A stretch of 63,118 nt of DNA, taken from positions 1-63,118 of the forward strand of contig CAMAQB010000008.1 in the NCBI GenBank assembly GCA_945860285.1, in the 5' to 3' direction. This DNA is from Akkermansia muciniphila (GTDB lineage Bacteria > Verrucomicrobiota > Verrucomicrobiia > Verrucomicrobiales > Akkermansiaceae). Of the stretch, positions 45,501 through 56,850 are shown one piece after another. Each line of letters starts with the position of its first letter. The stretch's first letter is position 1. Position numbers and translations under genes: made by a program. The notes below the pieces were generated by a model, which had not been told where the DNA came from, did no database searches, and saw only the letters and a list, made by a program, of their open reading frames with translations.

Positions 45501-46178
45501 TGCCGCCATGTGCGCCAGGGTCGGGTCGATGGTGTTTTCATTCACATACACGACGCAAACTTTGGGCCGGGAAACCTTGAACCAGCGGGCGTCGGCGATC
45601 GGCATCCGCTCGAATGTCTCACACGCAGCGGCAAAAAGTTTATCGCCGAGCGGAAGCACGCATGGTCTGAGGCGGCCTTTGCCTGTGTAACTGAGCATCT
45701 CCGCCCGACCTGACAAAGCCGAAGCAATTGTGGTTCGGGTGCGGATGCGGCGTTCGATGCTGCCGGCATCATTATCTCCGTCGAGACCGACAAAAAGCAC
45801 GAGAATGGTGTCATCCTTGGTGTCATCCTTGGTGAGATCCTTAATGAACGCGGACAGGAGTGCCGCGGGTTTCTTTGTAGCTTTGACGGATTGGTCAGGC
45901 GCTGCCCGCTTCCCCAGATCTAGGCTCTGCTCTTCCGGGGTTTCCTTTACAAACGGGATGGCGGGTGTGCTCAGGACTCCGGTGGGTTTGAAGGGGTCCT
46001 CCCAAAAGTAGGACGGATAGCCGTTCTGACCCTCCGCGATGATGTCCGATGAACTGCGCAGCACCCGGTCGGTGGCCAAGGGTGGTTCGGTCATCACGAT
46101 CCCCGTGGAAATCGCGAGCAGAATGAACAGCTTCGGAATAAGCGGTCCTATGATCGACTTGCTATCGGGAGTGCTCAT
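42543..46178 (-). CDS. Large multi-spanning membrane protein with a ~650-residue soluble domain
   Basis: 1211 residues. One N-terminal membrane segment (about 14-31) is followed by about 650 mostly soluble residues, then about eight helices in the second half (for example LYRFLILVLAFALVASIW, TISLIILGLLTVAYFLPELIF, LIVVAVGISLMW, VIGYTLITALLLALF, TPFVLLFIILISR, ILYSTILAFVILWG, ILLPLGGLGALELSSLL). The soluble part has alternating strand/helix segments (ILVLFVGLDGDND, KVCVVYVNENT, AILLLSDLDRYHSRLLVD, RFRAIGLLGSDVHDKLLLL, PEAVFFTNDLDARLW) that suggest a Rossmann-like or type-1 periplasmic-binding-like fold. I recognise no named family. With the two caspase-fold fusions next door it could be a sensor or the membrane effector. 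It lies 66 bp upstream of the CHAT gene. Confidence 0.75.
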   Translation of the reverse strand: MSTPDSKSIIGPLIPKLFILLAISTGIVMTEPPLATDRVLRSSSDIIAEGQNGYPSYFWEDPFKPTGVLSTPAIPFVKETPEEQSLDLGKRAAPDQSVKATKKPAALLSAFIKDLTKDDTKDDTILVLFVGLDGDNDAGSIERRIRTRTTIASALSGRAEMLSYTGKGRLRPCVLPLGDKLFAAACETFERMPIADARWFKVSRPKVCVVYVNENTIDPTLAHMAALAASVNVSASPNKKSDTIPKCSLAYIGLNRSERLWKFLGDAAKRRTKGNTGTDASPDIPQITVYSPYATAEDSMLWRHLHKSHGINLTTGPGSLAPPSTDAPISFAKSFDISSSVMRGRLHRIGADDGELCQALIKELEIRGISPPAFVENNPDAYTRQDAILLLSDLDRYHSRLLVDSFRSAWVQRSSSQEYKSWNATALANDTDGSQRPQNPPFYGLSQQLTREVRSINYLEALDGMASGPEAGKDAKAAGSAPSANKSNLGGSHPAEGFSQYDALRRLPTRLRELQRHDKVRFRAIGLLGSDVHDKLLLLRALRPVFPEAVFFTNDLDARLWQGSERDSSTNLVVAGAFGLSLDSMLQGDISPFRSSYQTSTYLSCLHAVGFGHKKDCPCINAGGEIKKNCADAFAWPDRAVEIHEVGRTGDQLLSYTAMNSSGTLMKKIVPGRPLARAPAPDDPYSKPLYRFLILVLAFALVASIWQPPDHAFCVRPGKVRNNWARTISLIILGLLTVAYFLPELIFRDAAMAEPSPLFAGINSLPAVAGNLIVVAVGISLMWRSMVSVAINVGDSRKIYPFQVRPGQHVLPCLAGAREKLREFDSLTPSPLDIRGQLSHFCIAVILACKTKTFSNKIWNEARDVAINNHCRRLIGVIGREPESRLISRYGREKLASDPGNRALRVIGYTLITALLLALFTHGTDLGAPPSVRGPFFRELYSWSDVAAKATLALIALFAMDTQILILHGLLQLNRYMLSRNDDEDTFIKSSAIALVATTDVGINDEHAQTIPVYTDDPLINSLSPADALAATEAPYDWSDRPDVPESFFVEQKAQKSPSIGLWEIPLLRLAASRFRIVTPVAVTPFVLLFIILISRHSVFENISFAKNEIILYSTILAFVILWGCISQLHMSKSFQIVASRLRTASQLVPDDEAQAKRRKEFFDRQQAVLTDLESRTRYGIIENPLVGAILLPLGGLGALELSSLLAPYLK

Positions 46179-46460
46179 CGTGGTGATTGTCAGCAGGCTT
46201 GTGAATCTCTAGCGGAAGAGTCGTTTAAAAACAAGCCAATGGTTCTAACCGAGTTACAATTACATAACGCTCATAGTGCGGAAGAGTGTCAATCGAATAG
46301 TCACAGCTGGAGATTGATTTTTTCTCATGTCGGAACTGACTCAAGCGAAGTCTTGGGCTCGACTCCGTAATAACCCAAGGAGATCAACCGGAAAAACGCA
46401 AGGGCAGGGGGCGTTGATTTTGTGTGGTTTTTTCCGGGAATTATGTTTCACTTGGCGCGC

Positions 46461-47339
46461 ATGAGTTTGACCCATCCCACCGCGAAGGCCGAGGCATTGA
46501 TCGAGGCGTTGCCGTATTTGCAGGCTTTTCGTGGCAAAACCGTTTTGGTGAAACTGGGCGGTGCGGCGATGGAGGATCCCGAATTGGTGGCGAAAGTGAT
46601 GCGCGACATCGTGTTTCTCGAAGTCGCGGGCATCAATCCCATCGTGGTTCACGGCGGCGGCAAGGCAATCTCCGCGGCGATGGCGGCGGCTGGTCAGGAG
46701 GCGACGTTTGTCGGCGGTTACCGGGTGACCAGCGACGAGGCGATCTCGATTGTGGAAAATGTTCTAACGGAGGAAATCAATCCGGCGTTGGTGCGGATGA
46801 TCCGGGATTTCGGCGGCAAGGCGGTCGGCATTCCCGGCACCGATGTGTTTCTCGGTGAAAAAATGAAGGTCATTGACAAGGAAGGCAATCGCGTTGACAT
46901 CGGTCGCGTCGGCGAGGTGGTTGGCTGCCAACTCGGTCGCATGGAGTCGGCGCACAATGCGGGAATCGTGCCCGTCATTTCGCCACTGGCTGCCGAACTT
47001 TCGACTGGCAAGCCCCTCAACATCAATGCCGACCTTGCGGCCGCGGCCCTGGCAAAGGAATTGCGTGTCGCCAAGCTGGTGTATCTCTCGGATGTCCCGG
47101 GGTTGATGCGCGATCCGAGCGATCCCTCGACCTTGATCAAATCGGTGAATCGCGCCGAGGCCGATGCGATGATCGCCGATGGCACGATCTCGGGCGGCAT
47201 GATTCCCAAGATCAAAAGCGCCCTCGATGCCTTGAACGCCGGTGTGAGGAAAGTCCACTTCATCGATGGCCGGTTGGCTCACGCGCTTTTGTTAGAAATT
47301 TTCACCGAGAAGGGCATCGGCACCGAGGTGTCGCGGTGA
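46461..47339 (+). CDS. argB: Acetylglutamate kinase
   Basis: 292 residues from ATG 46461 (ATGs at 46443 and 46422 are in frame). Phosphorylates N-acetylglutamate in arginine synthesis. Amino-acid-kinase motifs: VLVKLGGAAMEDPEL (N-terminal K-x-GG), INPIVVHGGGKAIS, GGYRVTSDEAISIV, PVISPLA, NINADLAAAALAKEL and KLVYLSDVPGL, ending with GGMIPKIKSALDAL. Length is normal for the family. No other arg gene is in the window. Confidence 0.95.
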   Translation: MSLTHPTAKAEALIEALPYLQAFRGKTVLVKLGGAAMEDPELVAKVMRDIVFLEVAGINPIVVHGGGKAISAAMAAAGQEATFVGGYRVTSDEAISIVENVLTEEINPALVRMIRDFGGKAVGIPGTDVFLGEKMKVIDKEGNRVDIGRVGEVVGCQLGRMESAHNAGIVPVISPLAAELSTGKPLNINADLAAAALAKELRVAKLVYLSDVPGLMRDPSDPSTLIKSVNRAEADAMIADGTISGGMIPKIKSALDALNAGVRKVHFIDGRLAHALLLEIFTEKGIGTEVSR

Positions 47340-47340
47340 T

Positions 47341-47574
47341 TCATCCCGCGAGGATGTTGCGGATTCGTTGGTGGAGTGATGGGGGAATGTTGGTGGAAAA
47401 TGTCGCAAGGCCCGCATGGGAGACCAGGATTTCCGCATTCGTTAGATTTTCGATATGGAACAATTCCGTGAGGGCATCAAGCTGCCACTGCATGAGTTTG
47501 CCTTTGAGGCAGGTAGTTTGTCCTTCGCGACGGACGATCGAAGTTGCCGCGCCGATATTTTTCATCCATCTCAT
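47341..47574 (-). CDS. Hypothetical 77-residue protein coupled to prfA
   Basis: 77 residues. The ATG at 47574 overlaps the prfA stop codon (ATGA at 47571-47574), and the stop lies 1 bp from the end of convergent argB. The sequence (MRWMKNIGAATSIVRREGQ ... LMQWQLDALTELFHIEN) looks protein-like in its second half, with a helix and no membrane segment. No family recognised. The tight overlap is the main support; it might also be chance. Confidence 0.4.
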   Translation of the reverse strand: MRWMKNIGAATSIVRREGQTTCLKGKLMQWQLDALTELFHIENLTNAEILVSHAGLATFSTNIPPSLHQRIRNILAG

Positions 47575-48653
47575 CGGGATGTGGATGTCGCTTCCGCCAG
47601 CAGTGCGGCCATTTCCTCCTTTTGCAGGGCGGCACTAACGTCAAAAAGATCGCCGTCCATCAGCGCGGCGAGATTGTGGGCGGTGTAGCCGATGCGGTGG
47701 TCGGTCACCCGCGACTGCGGAAAATTGTAGGTGCGGATTTTTTCCGAGCGGTCGCCCGAACCGATCAGCGATCGACGGTGTTCGGAATACTGCTCCGATG
47801 CCTCGCGCTGTTTCATTTCGTAAAGTTTGGTGCGCATGATCTGCAACGCCTTCTCCTTGTTTTTGCCCTGCGACCGGCCTTCCTCACAACGCACATACAG
47901 TCCCGTGGGCAGGTGAAAGACCTGCACGGCGGATTCGGTGCGGTTGACGTGCTGGCCACCGGCACCGCCCGAGCGGCAGACTTCGATGCGCAGGTCGTTG
48001 GGGTTGAGTTGCACGTCGACCTCCTCCGCCTCGGGCAACACCGCGACAGTGACGGTCGAAGTATGCACCCGGCCCTGTGCCTCGGTTGCGGGAACCCGCT
48101 GCACACGATGGACACCTGATTCGTATTTCAGATAGCGAAACACCTCGTCGCCACTGACGCGCAGGATCACTTCCTTGAAACCGCCGACCTCGGAAGGAGA
48201 TGATTCCAGGTGTTCCGATTTCCAACCGCGGCGCTCGGCGTAGCGTTGATACATGCGCATCAGTTCGGCGGCGAACAGCGAAGCCTCGTCGCCACCGGCA
48301 CCGGCGCGGATTTCGATCAATGCATCGCGGTCTTCATTCGGATCGGCGGGAAGCAGGGCATATTGCAGGTCGCTGGTGAGCCGGGGGATTTCCTTTTCCA
48401 GAAACGGGATTTCGGCATGGGCCATCTCCGCGAATTCGGGCTCGTCACTTTTCGCCAGTTCCAGATTTTCCTCCAGTTGGCGTTTTGTTGCGGCGAGCTG
48501 CTCGGCGATGACGAGAGTATCCTTCAAGCGCCGGTGTTCGCGCAGGGTCTCGGTGGCTCGTTTGGGATCGGCAAAGAGGTCGGGGTCACCGATGGCGTGT
48601 TCCAGCTCGGTGAAGCGGTTTTTTCTTTGTGCGATGAGCGCGGAGTAGTCCAT
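47571..48653 (-). CDS. prfA: Peptide chain release factor 1
   Basis: 360 residues. Recognises UAA and UAG at the ribosomal A site. The tripeptide selector region reads VQRVPATEAQGRVHTS (PAT, the RF1 type rather than SPF of RF2), and the catalytic loop is GGAGGQHVNRTESAVQ with the universal GGQ. C-terminal domain III RIGYTAHNLAALMDGDL is normal. prmC, usually next to prfA, is not adjacent here. The gene ends with an ATGA overlap to a 77-codon ORF. Confidence 0.96.
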   Translation of the reverse strand: MDYSALIAQRKNRFTELEHAIGDPDLFADPKRATETLREHRRLKDTLVIAEQLAATKRQLEENLELAKSDEPEFAEMAHAEIPFLEKEIPRLTSDLQYALLPADPNEDRDALIEIRAGAGGDEASLFAAELMRMYQRYAERRGWKSEHLESSPSEVGGFKEVILRVSGDEVFRYLKYESGVHRVQRVPATEAQGRVHTSTVTVAVLPEAEEVDVQLNPNDLRIEVCRSGGAGGQHVNRTESAVQVFHLPTGLYVRCEEGRSQGKNKEKALQIMRTKLYEMKQREASEQYSEHRRSLIGSGDRSEKIRTYNFPQSRVTDHRIGYTAHNLAALMDGDLFDVSAALQKEEMAALLAEATSTSR

Positions 48654-48711
48654 GGGCTGTGCGTGGGCGGACAGACTAGCCGATGCCTGTGAAAAAGAGG
48701 AGTGTTTTTTC

Positions 48712-52125
<3,414 letters not shown>

Positions 52126-52154
52126 CAGCGGTGTGGAGGAGAAATATTGACATT

Positions 52155-53249
52155 TCAGGCAAGCAAGGGCACCTGGCGCGGCGGGGCGTTTTTCACCGCT
52201 TCGGCGATCGCGGCGATGTGTTCCGGCGTATTGCCGCAGCAGCCGCCGGCGAAATTGAGCAGGCCTGAGTTCGCGAAATCGCCCAGCCAGCGGTTCATGT
52301 CCGCAGGGGTCATGTCGAAGCCCGTGGGTGTCAGCGGATTCGGCAATCCCGCGTTCGGGTAGCAGGAAATGTGGGTCGTCGCCGCGCTGGAAAGCTCTTC
52401 CAGAAACGGCTTCATCAGGTCCGGGCCCAACGAGCAATTGAGCCCGATCGCCAGCGGCTTGACGTGGGCCACGGCATTCCACAGCGCCTCGGATGTCTGC
52501 GCTGAAATCATCGTTTCGCCGCCGCGTCCCACGGCTGCGGAGATGATGATCGGCAGGGTGATGCGGTCCTGATCAAACACGTCCTGAATCGCCACCAGCG
52601 CAGCTTTGGCATTCAGGGAGTCGAAGATCGTTTCCACCATCAACAAGTCGGAACCACCTTCGATCAAGGCCCGCACCTGTTCCCGATAGGCATGCACCAC
52701 CTGATCGAAGGTGATCACACGGAAACCCGGATCGCTGGCATCGGGCGAATTGGTTAGAGAAACCGTGAGCGGACCGATCGCACCGGCAACATAGCGTTTG
52801 CGACCGCTGTTGCTGCCGACTTCATCGGCCCATTTGCGGGCGAGACGCGCCGATTCCAGATTGATTTCATAAGCGAGATCGCGCAGGAATGGATCTTCGA
52901 TGATGCCTTGAAAAAATTCCGGATCCTTTTTTCCGCCGTGCTCGCGTGGGTCGTCGACAAAGAATTCCGATTGCGAAATCGAGGTCGCCGAAAAATTGTT
53001 CGTTTCCACGATGTCGGATCCCGCTTCCAAAAAACGCCGGTGGATGTCGCCGATAACATCCGGATTGGTCAGCGTGAGAATGTCGCCGTTGTTCAGAATG
53101 TCCTTTTTGCTGTCGGCGAATTTTTGTCCCCGCGCCTGGGACTCGGATAGTCCATACGTGCGGATCGTGGTGCCCATGGCTCCGTCGAGAACGAAAATGC
53201 GTTCCCCGAGAGCGGCAGTCAATTCAGCAGTGGCATCGGCTTGCGGCAT
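52155..53249 (-). CDS. metH: Methionine synthase, homocysteine-binding part
   Basis: 364 residues, the N-terminal homocysteine S-methyltransferase domain of MetH as a separate gene. Motifs: [55 protein letters not shown], and the zinc site from GLNCSLGPD (Cys) and [13 protein letters not shown] (two Cys). It ends 29 bp before the start of the folate/B12 gene. In most bacteria both halves are one polypeptide of about 1200 residues, so the cell must assemble the enzyme from two chains. An inverted repeat 42 bp upstream of its start is a candidate operator. Confidence 0.94.
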   Translation of the reverse strand: MPQADATAELTAALGERIFVLDGAMGTTIRTYGLSESQARGQKFADSKKDILNNGDILTLTNPDVIGDIHRRFLEAGSDIVETNNFSATSISQSEFFVDDPREHGGKKDPEFFQGIIEDPFLRDLAYEINLESARLARKWADEVGSNSGRKRYVAGAIGPLTVSLTNSPDASDPGFRVITFDQVVHAYREQVRALIEGGSDLLMVETIFDSLNAKAALVAIQDVFDQDRITLPIIISAAVGRGGETMISAQTSEALWNAVAHVKPLAIGLNCSLGPDLMKPFLEELSSAATTHISCYPNAGLPNPLTPTGFDMTPADMNRWLGDFANSGLLNFAGGCCGNTPEHIAAIAEAVKNAPPRQVPLLA

Positions 53250-53290
53250 GCCCGGATGCTACGGGTCGATCCGCATTTTGACAAGCATAT

Positions 53291-53314
53291 ATCAACAAAT
53301 CGCGATATGTTGAT
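53291..53314. promoter_or_regulatory. Candidate methionine-cycle operator upstream of metH
   Basis: ATCAACA (53291-53297) and TGTTGAT (53308-53314) form a perfect 7-bp inverted repeat with a 10-bp spacer that contains ATCGCGAT. It starts 42 bp before the metH start codon and 64 bp before the SCO-like start. ATCAA/TTGAT half-sites resemble those bound by ArsR-family regulators that sense SAM or SAH and control metH in other bacteria. No regulator gene is nearby; assignment is inferred. Confidence 0.45.
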
Positions 53315-53377
53315 TTGTAATTTTTTTTGGCGTGGGAGCTTGCGTTGTTCCGCGAAGCGGGTATTTTCCGCGTGCCG

Positions 53378-54157
53378 ATGGGAAAATTCACAGGTGAGTT
53401 GGTGCCAGCAGTGCGCGATGAAAAAAAGATCCGCAGGACTGCATGGATTCTGGCGGCGTTTGCGATCGTCGGCGGCGTGATGATTTTCTCGGCCTATGTG
53501 ATCAAGGCCAACGACAGCCGGAATGACAACCGGCCCGCGTATGTCGGGCAGTTATTTCAGAATCTCGCCTTGGTCAGACAGGATGCCCAGCGCAATGGCT
53601 TGGATGAGTTGAAAGGAAAGGTGTGGATCATGACAGCAGTCAGCGTGAGCCAGCCGGAGAGTTGCGCCCGCAGTATGGGAGTATTGAAGTCGCTCGCGGA
53701 AAAGTACCGCGACAATCCCGATGTTGCGTTTGTCTGCATGGTGATCGACCCCGGGCCGCCGGAAAACGCGGCGAAAATTCTGGCCGATGAAGCTGCCAAA
53801 CACGGGGCTGTGTTGCCGCGCTGGTGGTATGCCACCACCGAACCGGCGATTTTGCACAAGTATCTCAAGGACAAATTCCGACTCGGCAGCCTGCCCCATC
53901 GGGAGGAGGGGAAATGGGTTTATGACAGCTCCCTTGTATTGGTGGACCGGGGGCTTAAGATTCGTCGCGCCGTGGTTCCCCAGCAACGCGGTGGTCCGCC
54001 GTATGTGACGGGCTTTGATTTTGACCAGGCTGCGGGCTGGGATGCCAAGCGAATCAAAACGGGCACCCCGCGCAACCATGTCGAGGAAATGCAATTGTTG
54101 TTGGAAAAAACCATCGATCAGTTGTTGAATGAAACCGTGAACTCCGGGAAATCATGA
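53378..54157 (+). CDS. SCO-like thioredoxin-fold membrane protein, cysteine pair incomplete
   Basis: 259 residues from ATG 53378; one membrane anchor (about 25-43, AWILAAFAIVGGVMIFSAYVI) and a periplasmic thioredoxin fold (LKGKVWIMTAVSVSQPESCARS, VAFVCMVIDPGPPENAA, WWYATTEPAI, DSSLVLVDRG). SCO proteins insert copper into cytochrome oxidase via CPxxC; here the segment reads QPESC, so the first Cys is Gln and copper binding is doubtful. It overlaps the next SCO-like gene by 4 bp (ATGA at 54154). A truncated or regulatory partner of that protein is plausible. Confidence 0.75.
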   Translation: MGKFTGELVPAVRDEKKIRRTAWILAAFAIVGGVMIFSAYVIKANDSRNDNRPAYVGQLFQNLALVRQDAQRNGLDELKGKVWIMTAVSVSQPESCARSMGVLKSLAEKYRDNPDVAFVCMVIDPGPPENAAKILADEAAKHGAVLPRWWYATTEPAILHKYLKDKFRLGSLPHREEGKWVYDSSLVLVDRGLKIRRAVVPQQRGGPPYVTGFDFDQAAGWDAKRIKTGTPRNHVEEMQLLLEKTIDQLLNETVNSGKS

Positions 54158-54846
54158 CGAATAAAACGAAAATCATCGGCATCTATGCCATGACGGCGGT
54201 TGTATCGGCCCTCATACTCGCTGTGGCTTTTTGGGTGCGCGGCGGGCTGATCGAACGCGAAAAACCGCTGGCCATCAATCAGGGCGTGAAAAAGGTACCC
54301 GTGTTTTTTCCTATCGGCGCGGACCTCGGGGCGACCAATCAGTCGGGCGAAAAAGTCAAACTTTCGGACCTCAAGGGCAAAGTATGGGTGGTGGGCGAGT
54401 TCTTCGCCGTTTGCCCCCATTGTGCGCTTCGCAACGGCCAGGAACTGCGCGAGTTGATTGATACATTTTCCACGAATCCGGATTTTCACCTGACCTGCAT
54501 CTCCATCGATCCCGAGACCGACAATGTGGAGCGACTGAAGGAATATGCCTCGGTGTTGAATGCCGATGCGAAAAACTGGTGGTTTCTGACCACCGGCAAC
54601 ACCAAAGTGGCGCACGATTACATGGACGGCACGCTGAAGTTTTTTTCCGTTAGGGAAAGAACCGACAAGGCGGACATCGAAAGCAATGGCAGGTTTGCCC
54701 ATGACCTCGGACTGGCTGTGGTCAACCGCAAGTTTGAAGTCGTGGGAAAATGGCCGCTTGCGGAGGCGCGCAAGGCCGACCCGGTGTTGTATGAAAAATA
54801 CAAACAGGAAATGTATGCCAAAATCCGCGAGGAACTGGCGAAATGA
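54154..54846 (+). CDS. SCO-family (SCO1/SenC-like) protein with CPHC motif
   Basis: 230 residues. N-terminal anchor (about 7-27), then a thioredoxin fold: FPIGADLGATNQSGEKVKLSDLKGKVWVVGEFF, AVCPHCALRNGQ (CxxC instead of the SCO CxxxC), LTCISIDPETDN, WWFLTTGN, and DLGLAVVNRKFEVVGKW. Either copper delivery to the Cu(A) site of cytochrome oxidase or thiol reduction of its Cys residues. It stands between the degenerate SCO gene and the DUF420 gene, a combination seen in oxidase assembly clusters, although no cox structural genes are in the window. Confidence 0.82.
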   Translation: MTNKTKIIGIYAMTAVVSALILAVAFWVRGGLIEREKPLAINQGVKKVPVFFPIGADLGATNQSGEKVKLSDLKGKVWVVGEFFAVCPHCALRNGQELRELIDTFSTNPDFHLTCISIDPETDNVERLKEYASVLNADAKNWWFLTTGNTKVAHDYMDGTLKFFSVRERTDKADIESNGRFAHDLGLAVVNRKFEVVGKWPLAEARKADPVLYEKYKQEMYAKIREELAK

Positions 54847-54860
54847 AACAATAAGCAATC

Positions 54861-55412
54861 ATGAATGAATCGAACAAATTGTCCGCGCAGTCCGAGAAAA
54901 AACTCCGCGTTGCCGCATGGATCGTCACCGCATTGGTCCTGATCCTGGTTGGACTTATGCGCAGGCCGGAAATGCACATCAACCTGCCCGAAGGTGTGAG
55001 TCTTTCGTTTCTGCCGCTGGTGCATGCCTGTTTGAATTCACTGGTCGCAGTTTCCTTGGTCTCCGCGCTGGTTTTCATCAAAAAGGGGGATGTGGCGGCG
55101 CACAAAAGAATGATGACGGTTGCAATGATGCTTTCCGTGCTCTTTTTACTTTGTTACGTCGCGTATCATTTCACCAGCTACGAAACCCGGTTTGGCGGCA
55201 CGGGTGCTGTGCGGCACCTGTATTTTTATCTGCTGATCAGCCACATCACCTTTGCGGCGATCAGCTTCCCGATGATCCTTTTCACCTATCTGGCGGGCTG
55301 GGCGAATCGCATCGAGGCCCACAAAAAACTAGCGAAATTGACCTTTCCCATCTGGCTGTATGTCGCCGTGACCGGTCCGCTTTGCTATCTCATGCTTCGT
55401 CCGTACTATTGA
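54861..55412 (+). CDS. DUF420 membrane protein, cytochrome oxidase assembly (CtaM-like)
   Basis: 183 residues with five predicted helices (VAAWIVTALVLILVGLM; LPLVHACLNSLVAVSLVSALVFI; MMTVAMMLSVLFLLCYVAYHF; FYLLISHITFAAISFPMILFTYLAGWA; WLYVAVTGPLCYLML). DUF420 signatures include PLVHACLNSL, KGDVAAHKRMMTVAM and HLYFYLLISHI. Family members assist haem-copper oxidase maturation. The two SCO-like genes lie just upstream with the same polarity (14 bp from the last stop), and hisD follows 7 bp later, presumably by chance. Confidence 0.88.
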   Translation: MNESNKLSAQSEKKLRVAAWIVTALVLILVGLMRRPEMHINLPEGVSLSFLPLVHACLNSLVAVSLVSALVFIKKGDVAAHKRMMTVAMMLSVLFLLCYVAYHFTSYETRFGGTGAVRHLYFYLLISHITFAAISFPMILFTYLAGWANRIEAHKKLAKLTFPIWLYVAVTGPLCYLMLRPYY

Positions 55413-55419
55413 ATTTCCC

Positions 55420-56715
55420 ATGAAAATCGCCAGTTACAAGGATGCGGGGTTTGCGACCGTCGCCGCCAAGATGAAACGTCGGGCGGTTCCGACTGTAGAA
55501 CTGCGAGACACCGTGGCATCGATCATCGCTGATGTCGCATCCGCCGGCGACGCTGCTTTGGTTGCCTATACCAAGCGATTCGATGGCATCGAACTTTCGC
55601 CCAGGAATCTGTTCGTCACCCGCAAGGAATTGACGGCTTCCCACAAAGCCGTGACTTCTGCCACGCGCGATGCTGTCGCGGCGAGCCTGGAAAACATCCA
55701 TGAGTTTGCCAAACGGAGCCTGCGCAAGGACTGGAGCCGCAGAAACGCCCAGGGCGCGCTGGTGGGGGAGCGGTTCACTCCCTTCGACCGCGTGGGCGTT
55801 TACGTTCCCGGTGGCAAAGCGCCGCTGGTTTCGACCGCGTTGATGACCGCGGGTTTTGCTCAAGCCGCCGGCGTTCCTGAAATTTTTGCCGCGACCCCCG
55901 TCGGTCCGGATGGCATCGTGAATCCCGCATTGCTCTATGCCTTGAAAGTTTGCGGCGTGACCGAGATTCTGAAGGTCGGCGGCGCGCAGGCAATTGCAGC
56001 CATGGCATTGGGAACGAAATCCGTGCGACCCGTGGATCGGATTTTTGGCCCCGGCAATCGTTTTGTGGTCGAGGCAAAACGCCAGCTTGTCGGTGCTGTG
56101 TCGATCGATCTGTTGCCGGGTCCGAGTGAGCTATTGATTCTGGCGGACAAAACCGGCGATGCCGGATGCATTGCCGCGGACATGCTGGCCCAGGCGGAGC
56201 ACGGCGGCGACAGCGTGGTGGGATTGCTCACGGATTCCAGCGCCCTGCTCGAAAAGGTCGTGGAGGCGATCCAGGTGCAGGTCAGTTCGCTCTCCCGCGC
56301 GAAAATCATCAACGAGGTGTTGCGTCAGGGCACCTTTCTGTTGCACGTGAAAAACATGGCCGAAGGCATGCGCTTGGTCAATGATTTCGCTCCCGAGCAC
56401 TTGACGTTGGTAACTGACAAGGAAGACTTTTGGTTGTCCAAGGTGCGCAACGCGGGTGCCGTGTATGTCGGCAATTTTTCCCCGGTGGCGGTCGGTGATT
56501 TTCTGGCCGGCCCGAGCCACACCCTGCCCACCGGCGGAGCGGGAAGATCGTTTTCCGGACTCCGTGCGGACCAATTCCAACGTCGCACCAGCATTGTGAA
56601 AATGAATCGTGCTGCGCTGAAAAAATCGCTGCCCTTTGTGGAGGAGTTCGCCCGCATTGAAGGACTTGACGCGCATGGAAAATCGGTTTCGATCCGGCTC
56701 GAAGACGGAGCGTGA
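55420..56715 (+). CDS. hisD: Histidinol dehydrogenase
   Basis: 431 residues, full length. Oxidises histidinol to histidine, the last two steps of histidine synthesis. Signatures: GVYVPGGKAPLVSTALM, GGAQAIAAMALGT, FGPGNRFVVEAKRQLVGAVSIDLLPGPSE (NAD and zinc site region), HGGDSVVG, and GPSHTLPTGGAGRSFSGL. The zinc-binding His and Asp and the catalytic Glu/His pair (DFAPEHLTL) are present. No other his gene is adjacent, so the pathway is dispersed in this genome. Confidence 0.96.
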   Translation: MKIASYKDAGFATVAAKMKRRAVPTVELRDTVASIIADVASAGDAALVAYTKRFDGIELSPRNLFVTRKELTASHKAVTSATRDAVAASLENIHEFAKRSLRKDWSRRNAQGALVGERFTPFDRVGVYVPGGKAPLVSTALMTAGFAQAAGVPEIFAATPVGPDGIVNPALLYALKVCGVTEILKVGGAQAIAAMALGTKSVRPVDRIFGPGNRFVVEAKRQLVGAVSIDLLPGPSELLILADKTGDAGCIAADMLAQAEHGGDSVVGLLTDSSALLEKVVEAIQVQVSSLSRAKIINEVLRQGTFLLHVKNMAEGMRLVNDFAPEHLTLVTDKEDFWLSKVRNAGAVYVGNFSPVAVGDFLAGPSHTLPTGGAGRSFSGLRADQFQRRTSIVKMNRAALKKSLPFVEEFARIEGLDAHGKSVSIRLEDGA

Positions 56716-56850
56716 CACATCATGCTCGGATGTCCGCTTGATCAATGAACTCTGTCAGCTTTCCATCTCGCACTCCGCTAGGTTCCATGCCAAGGGGGCC
56801 ATTGTTTGCTCAGTCCGGTCGGTTGCAACCGGACCAGCAGAAACCTCACT

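Noticed and set aside
46179-46460. Strong sigma-70 promoter upstream of the membrane-protein gene (TTGACA near 46300)
   Set aside because: A -35-like hexamer is present on the minus strand but no acceptable -10 at normal spacing.
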